Source: Parachlorella kessleri (lineage: Eukaryota > Chlorophyta > Trebouxiophyceae > Chlorellales > Chlorellaceae). Taken from it: DNA of 14,330 nucleotides. Location: the NCBI GenBank assembly GCA_001598975.1, contig BBXU01001461.1, forward strand, positions 1 through 14,330. Reading direction: 5' to 3'. The stretch's first letter is position 1, and every line of letters starts with the position of its first letter. The translations under genes were made by a program, and so were the position numbers. The notes under the pieces are model-generated. The model saw nothing but the letters and a program-made list of their open reading frames with translations, did no database searches and was not told the origin of the DNA. Below, one piece after another: positions 8,601 to 14,330 of the stretch.

Positions 8601-11457
8601 GTCCTTATGCCAAGTTATCAATGCACAGGGCCCCAATGCACACCCTCCCAGCTGCCATACCCTCACCTCTCCCACCCCCTCCATCAACTTTGCTCTGCAT
8701 GCGTCCCCGCTTGTTGCTCTCTGTGACACAGCTTCTCTCACCAGGCAGTCGTCGCTGCGTTGGAGAGCACTCAGGCGCCCAGCCACCGCACTCCAGCCCT
8801 TCCCACACCGCCCTCCGTCGACCCACCTCTCTCCGCTTGTCATGTGCCGCCGCCTCCACCCTGCTGCTCTCGCCCCGGCTGAGAATCTCCTTCACTTTCT
8901 CGGCCGTCTTCTCCCCAAGCCCCACAGCATCCACGTCTGCCTCGGTGTCTAGCGGGCGCGAGTGCTTGATGACCTGGTGGAGCCCGCGCTCAAGGGCCTG
9001 CAAGGCAGTGGTATGGGGCCTTTGTAACTCAGGGATGAGCAAACATTCTCTAATGCTTGAGTGCCGGAAAGACTGCTGGAGCCTGCACTGGAGAGCCTGC
9101 AAGGCATTGGTAAGGGGCTTGTCTTTGTAGGCCGGAGAAGTGCAAACATACCCAGTGCTTGGGTGCCAGCAAGACTGGTGGAGCCCGCGCTCAAGGGCCT
9201 GCAAGGCATTGGTATGGGGCCTTCATTTTTTAAAGATGTGCACACTCTCTGCAATGCTTCTGTGCTGGACGTGCTGTGGAATCATGCACTCGAGAGCCTG
9301 CAAGACGTTGATGAGGGACTCTGTAGGTTAGAGGTGCAAACATTTGGCAATGCTTGGCTCTTGGGCGCGTTGATGGAGCCCCCGCTCAATGACCTGCACG
9401 AGCAGCAAAGGCGTGAAGAACAAAGGGATGCAACCAACCCTCAATGCTTGGGTGGGGAGTCTGGCTGGGAGACCCCACCTGCCACGCTCAAAGGCCAACA
9501 GTAAGCCGGTGGGAATATGGTGGAAGAGCAACAGCACGAGTACAAGGACCAATACAGCACAAGTACGAGCACCAAGGCCTGCCTCAGTATCCCACAATCA
9601 GAAGTGCTCAATCAGCTGGAACACATTTCGTCACCGTAGCATGCAAACAACAAATGACACACCAGCCTGCGCACTTCACGCTCTGCAAAGCCACAGCAGG
9701 ATAGGCTTGGCCTAGGGCTACGCAAAGATAATAAGTCAGGATCCCTCACCTCACCACATTGCCCACCTTTTACGGTGGCGAACAGCAAGAGTGGCACAAT
9801 TATAGACCCAGGTTAGGTCCCCTGCCAGCGAGACCCAGGTCAGTGTGCCCAAGCAGAGGTGGTTGGCCTGGCCGTGCTGGCCTGGCAGTGCTGACTAGGC
9901 TCATTTGGCCTGGCCTATGCTGGCGTAACTATGCACCAGATGGAAGGGAATAAAACAAGATTCCCACCTTGATCCGGAACTGGTCCCTGCCTGGCACGTA
10001 CAGCTTCTTCACTTCCTCCAGTTTTGCAACGATGCAGAATGGCCGTTTGGCACAGGCTAGGTGGGCGCAGATGCCATTGCCATCGCCAGGCTTGGGCGTA
10101 GGTTCAGAGTTAACACCCCCCAGCGGCCCCTTGGTGCCATACCAAAAGTTCCTCAGCTTCTCAATTGTCTCCCTGCAGCAAGCATCGTAGCAGGGGTGCC
10201 ACGTCATGCCATTGCATTCATTAAGTGTGCCACCGAGGCAGGCAGCTTGAGAGGGAAGCACAGCCAGGGCCTGTACCAAATCTTACCCCAGGCATGCAGA
10301 ACGTCACGCAAAACCCTGCTGCCAATGAGATGTGCTGCTGCAGGAGTGGCTCCAGTGGCAGGGCCGGCCAAGAGCAGCCAGACAGGCGAACAAACAGTGG
10401 TCCTCACAAGCTTGCCTTGCTGATGCCTCGTCGTATGGCTCGGCCCAGACGCCACAAGCGCCCCAGGGTATGCCGGTGTGACCTCCAGTAAAGGCCGGCT
10501 TGTCCCCACGTACGCACACAAACTCTGACCCCCGCCGCTGCACTACACAGTCCACCTCCACAGTCATCAAGGGTGCTGCTGCCTCCGTTGCTGCTGTTAC
10601 CGTTCCTTCTTCTGTATCACTTTGCCTCGGGCCAGCATCTGCAGCTGGCTGGGCAGGCGGAGCCTCAACCAGGCCATCTGCCTCTGGCTCTCTTGTTGCA
10701 GCAGCGGTTGCAGATGCAGCTCCTCCTGCTGCCATGGCCACAGGCGAACCAGCCTGAGGCTGGGGTGGGACAGCGCCATCTTTCGACGCCTCTGTTAGCT
10801 GCCTGGGTGTGAAGGGCTCGGTTGACTGCCCGGCTCCCCTGCCAGCGGCAGTCCCTGGCTCTGTTGTTGCTGGGCCTGCTGCTGCTGCTGTCGTTGCTTC
10901 TGGCAGATCTTGCGTGTGCTGGCGCCTGGAGGCTGGCCGTAAGATGAGCGGAAGGAAGTCCGCTTCTCGCTGTCGGGCTCGTTTTAGGATCGACTGAGAT
11001 ATGAAGCCCTGAGTAACGAAGGACAGGCCTTTGGGCTTCTGTACCACGGCGCCTGTGCTCAGCGTGAGCGGCTCCGTCACTCTGCACCCATGTCTCCCAA
11101 CACTGCCTGTAAGTCTCCGACAGCACCTGCAGCCTTCGAGTACAACGTCCACCTAACCCATGTCGTAGTGCTGGGTTCTGCTCACCTCTGTTCTGGAAGG
11201 GCTGCCAGGCATTCGGCCAGCTGCTCCGCTAATAGCTCAGGCTTGCAGATCACATGGGTGGTGTGCCTGCTTGGGCCATCCTCCACCTTACCACCCAGCT
11301 GCGTGACCCTTTGTGACTGGTGCTGGGTGTGCCCCAGGTGCCAGTAAACTATGTGGCACCCACAGAGGACTTCGTGGGCAGGCGTTGCGCCTGCCCTTTT
11401 GGCAGTTGCTGCAGTGTTGGTTGCCGCTGCCTTGCGCTTACGTGAGCTGCCCTGCAT
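5671..11457 (-). CDS. POLL: Family X DNA polymerase, Pol lambda type
   Basis: Exons on the minus strand: 11457-11186, 11081-about 10510, possibly 10337-10287, 10056-9968 (5' edge uncertain), 8997-8827, 8370-8248, 7887-7710, 7309-7239, 6928-6785, 6398-6240, 5871-5671. This model gives 676 aa. The ATG at 11457 follows an in-frame TAA and ACC context. Order: basic SSRKRK (nuclear signal-like); BRCT domain (LGGKVEDG, THVICK, FVTQGFISQSI); Ala/Pro/Gln-rich linker; dRP-lyase domain (VAKLEEVKKLY, GRDQFRIK, then GLGEKTAEKVKEIL, with the Schiff-base Lys in AEK); second helix-hairpin-helix (NEVWGAGPATAQRWY); GIQYYDQMLRQIPRAEI; palm with GSYCRG, the metal-binding DID pair and the third Asp in RRIDFK; thumb ending TETDIFETLGLAYVPW. 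Known role of the family: gap filling in base excision repair and end joining in the nucleus. Odd points: YFANS replaces the usual YFTGS, FCR replaces FNR, one GC-AG intron, and duplicated splice acceptors. The linker/lyase junction is not settled; an alternative exon 10270-9968 after a donor at 10513 gives about 729 aa. Confidence 0.85.
6399..6784 (-). other. GC-AG intron in the DNA polymerase gene
   Basis: The exon carrying the third catalytic Asp (RRIDFK) ends AAG before GCAAGC at 6784-6779. The reading frame stops at TAG shortly after, and no GT occurs before that stop. Joining to the CTGCAG acceptor at 6399 restores the family sequence exactly in phase 0. AAG before GCAAG is the consensus for U2-type GC donors. 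The intron also contains a G-rich tract and a short GCAG run near its 3' end. Confidence 0.8.
6911..7115 (-). repeat. Tandem duplication of a 3' splice site and exon start
   Basis: Two diverged copies of a ~112-bp unit. The real acceptor (CTGCAG, exon starting at 6928 with CTGCTGGGCCGGCTGCTA) is preceded 112 nt upstream in the transcript by a copy whose acceptor is also CTGCAG, followed by CTGCTAAGCCCGCTGTTG. The copy reads LLSPLL against LLGRLL of the real exon, then reaches a stop, so it cannot replace the exon. Further similarity (GGAGGG-AGCAGG) continues into the intron. Confidence 0.75.
8974..9500 (-). repeat. Array of five to six ~99-bp units at the lyase exon acceptor
   Basis: Each unit carries, on the minus strand, ~70 nt of intron end, a ...GCAG acceptor and ~25 nt of exon start. 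Acceptor-proximal exon starts fall at 8997 (real), 9096, 9198, 9297 and 9393, with a remnant near 9490. Spacings are 99, 102, 99 and 96. The exon stubs read ALERGLHQ, ALQCRLQQ, ALERGLHQ, ALECMIPQ and VIERGLHQ. Copies 1 and 3 match at 48 of 49 positions (8974-9022 against 9175-9223). Copies 1 to 3 are joined by an open frame; copies 4 and 5 run into stops. The intron side also repeats GTGCAAACAT-like and AATGCTTG-like words. Confidence 0.9.
9501..9967 (-). other. Rest of the long polymerase intron
   Basis: This is the 5' half of the ~970-nt intron between the two lyase-domain exons. I see no exon in it. Around 9861-9926 the words TGGCCTGGC and GTGCTGGC recur imperfectly, a degenerate simple repeat. 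Confidence 0.5.
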
Positions 11458-12211
11458 GGTTGCTTACAATGCTGTACAAGAACCTGGGACCTGTCGCTGC
11501 ATGGTGGTCCAACCACTGAGGCTCGGACTGTCACAGTCCTGCAGCACGACTGTTGTGGCTGCTATAGGCAGCGCATTATTGCGAGCGATCCCCTCAGGCC
11601 TACCATACTCCGCCCTGCTGGCCACCCCGCCCGCGCGAGGTCTTGCCTCGCAAGGGCTTTCAGCAAACTCAGGGTCGCCGCAAGATGCCGCATACATTGA
11701 TAGGGATGGCAAGTAATGTGAACAGAGAGGAGATAGGCCTGATTCATGGGTTAAATTGTACATACGGGGTGGCTGAACCAGGGCAGCAGGGGGTATGCAA
11801 CAGCGCTGATGGGCTAAAGAAGCGGTAAACGGCTGTCAAGCATACGTGGCTCAAGGTATTCCTCATGACATGTCAGCAAGGTTGGGGACAGGGACACTAG
11901 ATGGAGGCACCCGCTGCTGCGATCCTACTTGGTAGCACGGTTCCATGTTTGCGTTACGGTTGGTGCACTTTACATTTGATTGCCCTTGACCAATTTACAA
12001 ACTGTGGCGCGCCCCTCAACCCATCCAGCAGTGGCAGGAGCTGAGTACACTGCCGCATGTGCTCCGATATCATGGCACTCCTTGGCAGTATTGGCTTAAA
12101 TATCCACGCAACATCAAAAATGAATCCTTCACCGATGAAGAATGCGTCGCTGCAGACAATGTGCTCGCTCCATAAGCAAACCACCAGACCGCAACAATTA
12201 CTTGCCAATGT
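11458..12211 (-). other. Polymerase promoter region and AKR 3' UTR
   Basis: No coding exon is seen on either strand. The part nearest 12211 is the 3' UTR of the aldo-keto reductase gene. The part nearest 11458 should hold the 5' UTR and promoter of the DNA polymerase gene; both genes are on the minus strand. An in-frame TAA just before the polymerase ATG supports that start. No clear TATA box or other element was identified. Confidence 0.5.
11995..11999 (-). terminator. TGTAA polyadenylation signal of the AKR gene
   Basis: TTACA on the given strand is TGTAA on the minus strand, 213 nt downstream of the reductase stop codon at 12212. A second TGTAA lies 25 nt further on at 11970-11974; either could serve. 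Confidence 0.5.
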
Positions 12212-13741
12212 CTACTCCTCACTGGGGGGTGCCTTGGCAGATGTGATCTTGTCGATCTTGGCCATCAGCTCGTCAGTAAGCTTCGGGACATACTCCAAAG
12301 CCTTCATATTCTCCTCCAGCTGCACATGGCAACGCGGGCAAGAAAGCTGGAGTGAGTCTCACACTGTTACTTGCTTGGGCAGCCAGGCAGGCCCCCACAT
12401 GGTGCACTCCGTCCAACTCCAGTGGCCCCTACTCGGAACACCCGGCAGGTTGGTACCCGCCTCCCAGGAAAACATAATGAAGTAGAACCCAGCAAGAACC
12501 ACAGTAAACAATGCTCGCCATGTTTACAAACGCCCAGCTTGAAAGCATGATGGGGCATCCAGTGAAACAGCAAGGGAGGGCCACCCAAAGGGCTGCCGAG
12601 GACACTACCAAAATTTGACAACCCTCAAAGAGCCACTCAACTACCTACCACCTCCTTTGCTCGCGCACCTGTGGCACTTTGGTGGACCCGGTGATGACGG
12701 AGCTCACGTGAGGGTTCTTCACACACCAGGCCAGTGAGAGCTGTGCCAGGGAGCAGCCCAGGTCTTGGGCAATGGGCTTCAGCTGGTCTGCCAGGTCCAG
12801 CTGGTGGGCCTTCTCGCCCTTCAGGGCCCGGTCAGCCAGAGACTGCATTGGAGAATAACAAATGGGTGATAGGCAGGCCTTGCATGGACAGACACTGATA
12901 ACCCGTCTTCCCCTTCAGGGCCCAGTCAGCTAAAGACTGCAAGGCATGGGGATAAAATGGGGTGGCAACCTTGCATACCAACAGACAGCGCAGCTGGGTC
13001 TGTGGAGGGGTGCAGCTTCTGCACCCACCCACCCACCCACCTTGTAGCCTTCCAGGCCAAAGCGGGAGCCCTCGGGGACCTTGCCGCCGCTGTACTTGCC
13101 GGTCAGCACGCCCGAGGCCAGGGGACTCCAAGTGGTCTGCGGGCACCCAGTACAACAGGACAGTCACAATACAGTGACGAAGGCACTTGACATCAGTTAT
13201 CCCTCCCTGAGGCCAAAGGGACTCCATGTGGTCGGCAGGCAGTGCACTCACCCAACAGCTTAAAGACACCTGCTAGAAGTGCTGGTCTTGTTGCTCATCA
13301 AAAAACAAGGTAGCAGGGCCCGACATGGCCCAGCAGCGGGTAGCTCTTCTGTGTAATGTTGGCTTTGTGCCTCGCGAAATCGAGCACATCAAAGCCTAGG
13401 TGGCACCCTGTAGCCCTCGCCCTAACAGACTGCCTGTCTGCGGCTCCCACAACAACTGCTACGCAACATACACTTGCCGTGGGCTTGCTTCACATGCATC
13501 ACGCATTGCGGCACTCAGGTAGGTCATCCTTGGGGCAGGCGGACTCTACACGAGTGCGCCACTGGAGTGCAGGGGGGTTCAATGCCAAACGAGCAGCGAC
13601 AGATGCACTCACCAGTCCGGTGCCATACTTGTCATAGAGCGGAGCGTACTCCTCCTCGACCCGCTTGCGGTGGAAGATGTTGTACTCTGGTTGCTCCATG
13701 GAGGGACCGATCAAGTCCAGGTCTTCGGCGATAGACCAGGC
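12212..13741 (-). CDS. Aldo-keto reductase, K+ channel beta-subunit type, 5' partial
   Basis: Visible exons on the minus strand: 13741-13613, 13136-13041, 12842-12669 and 12319-12212 (TAG at 12214-12212), all joined in phase 0 at GT-AG introns; 168 aa. They cover the C-terminal half of a ~330-350 aa TIM-barrel reductase. Diagnostic motifs: [36 protein letters not shown] running across the intron into [15 protein letters not shown] (NADPH-binding strand and loop); [50 protein letters not shown], then [14 protein letters not shown], which bind the 2'-phosphate and adenine of NADPH in relatives. These enzymes reduce aldehydes and ketones with NADPH and in animals act as Kv channel subunits; in plants and algae the soluble enzyme role is more likely. 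The N-terminal half, with the catalytic Asp/Tyr/Lys/His, is not found between 13742 and the window end, so it lies beyond or is missing. Two of the three visible introns carry duplicated acceptor regions. Confidence 0.85.
12818..12950 (-). repeat. Tandem duplication of a 3' splice site in the AKR gene
   Basis: The real exon starts at 12842 after AATGCAG and reads [14 protein letters not shown]. Exactly 94 nt upstream in the transcript, at 12936, a TTGCAG acceptor is followed by a stub reading [14 protein letters not shown]. The shared coding part spans about 30-40 nt. Because 94 is not a multiple of three, reading from the copy leaves the frame and ends at a TGA overlapping the real exon start. 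Confidence 0.85.
13114..13240 (-). repeat. Second acceptor duplication in the AKR gene, decayed
   Basis: The exon starting at 13136 (TTWSPLASG after CCGCAG) has a diverged copy whose equivalent position is 13232, 96 nt upstream in the transcript. The copy keeps ACCACATGGAGTCCC but its acceptor has become CTGCCG, so it can no longer be spliced at that point, and the exon-like part is out of frame after six residues. Confidence 0.7.
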
Positions 13742-14330
13742 CTGCACATAAGAGTACATGTATGCAGACATCCAGGTTCGGATAGGGCGGGAGACATGCG
13801 GAGAGTGGTCCTTCCCCGCTCCGCGTGAAGAGTGGCACCTGGGCTTAGCAATGCAGGTTGGCAACTCATATTCCATGGATGGCCCCACTGTACCACACAA
13901 CCTCCCTCCCAAACCTGCTTACCCTGCTGCTTTCTGCTGCCGGTTGTGAGCCCCCCACAAGGACACCCAGTGCACACTCAACAGTTTCTATGCACGCTTG
14001 GAGGCATAAGACTCAAGAATGGAATGCACGCACGACACCAGGGACACAGTTCAATGTCACACATGCCGCCAACAATGAGCGTGTCCAAGCCAACTGCGCC
14101 GTTCTACCTTGTTTGTTGCCACCGACCTAACAACTTGGTGACCGCAAGCAACACCCACGACCACTTGTGCACGTCACCAGATGCAGAACATATATAGTCC
14201 TGCTGGCGAGCTTCAACCACAACCTATTCCTGCACCCGACCTCTGCTGACTACAACCCCGGCAAGGGCAAGTACCTTGACAAATCCACACACACCCCCTC
14301 CTCCCTCCCCGCCCGCCCCCCGGCAAGGGC
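13742..14330. other. AKR intron or upstream sequence, no exon found
   Basis: The 5' neighbour exon of the reductase should end in phase 0 and encode the segment before AWSIAEDL (in relatives, a GWAFYWGTSEW-like strand). Nothing like it occurs on the minus strand here, so the intron is longer than 589 nt or the gene is broken. A TATATA word occurs at 14191-14196 without an obvious gene next to it. The last ~45 bases are C-rich low-complexity sequence. Confidence 0.5.

Noticed and set aside
8949..9254. Minus ORF with three repeats of a CRPLSAGS-like peptide
   Set aside because: It is the same tandem array read in another frame; the coding frame is fixed by ALERGLHQ in the lyase exon.
8974..9500. 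CRISPR-like array
   Set aside because: The ~99-bp units are contiguous degenerate copies without short identical repeats and unique spacers, in a eukaryotic intron.
10665..11126. Alternative minus-strand frame over the linker exon
   Set aside because: It is in a different frame from the BRCT continuation FVTQGFISQSI; the splice at 11081 and the domain match favour the other frame.
14188..14200. TATATA as a promoter
   Set aside because: No gene start follows on either strand within the window; likely chance within an intron.

Overview
The window reads as nuclear DNA of a green alga, most likely a chlorophycean of the volvocine/Haematococcus kind. This is an inference from GC-rich compact genes, many short GT-AG introns (mostly 70-400 nt) ending in CTGCAG or TTGCAG, and the green-algal polyadenylation word TGTAA about 190-250 nt downstream of every stop codon that could be placed. 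No bacterial, organellar, viral or transposon gene was recognised. Both ends run into low-complexity G-rich or C-rich sequence, so the piece may be a whole assembly contig.

Layout. (1) 1-1867 holds no recognisable gene, only one weak exon candidate. (2) 1868-3425, + strand: a six-exon gene for a small secreted CHRD-domain protein (157 aa). (3) 3828-5070, + strand: a three-exon gene for a GNAT-family N-acetyltransferase with a probable plastid-targeting extension. Its first intron begins inside a perfect (TAGG)24 microsatellite. (4) 5671-11457, - strand: a 10-11 exon gene for a family X DNA polymerase of the Pol lambda type, with BRCT domain, disordered linker, dRP-lyase domain, palm and thumb. 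It is tail-to-tail with the GNAT gene. (5) 12212-13741, - strand: the C-terminal half (four exons, 168 aa) of an aldo-keto reductase of the potassium-channel beta-subunit type. Its 5' exons are not in the window.

The four genes are unrelated housekeeping or secretory functions, each with its own poly(A) signal, and do not form a pathway or operon. Nearly all six-frame ORFs here are shadows or intron read-through, so the gene models were built by joining exons at splice sites so that conserved domains read through in frame.

The most unusual property is structural. At four separate 3' splice sites in two genes, the end of the intron together with the first ~25-30 coding nucleotides of the next exon has been tandemly duplicated (unit ~94-112 bp), leaving decoy acceptors and exon stubs upstream of the real exon. 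At the dRP-lyase exon of the polymerase there are five copies plus a remnant. All acceptor-to-acceptor distances there are multiples of three, and the three copies nearest the exon are joined by an uninterrupted reading frame. I see no new multi-gene system; this acceptor-anchored duplication pattern is the best candidate for something undescribed.
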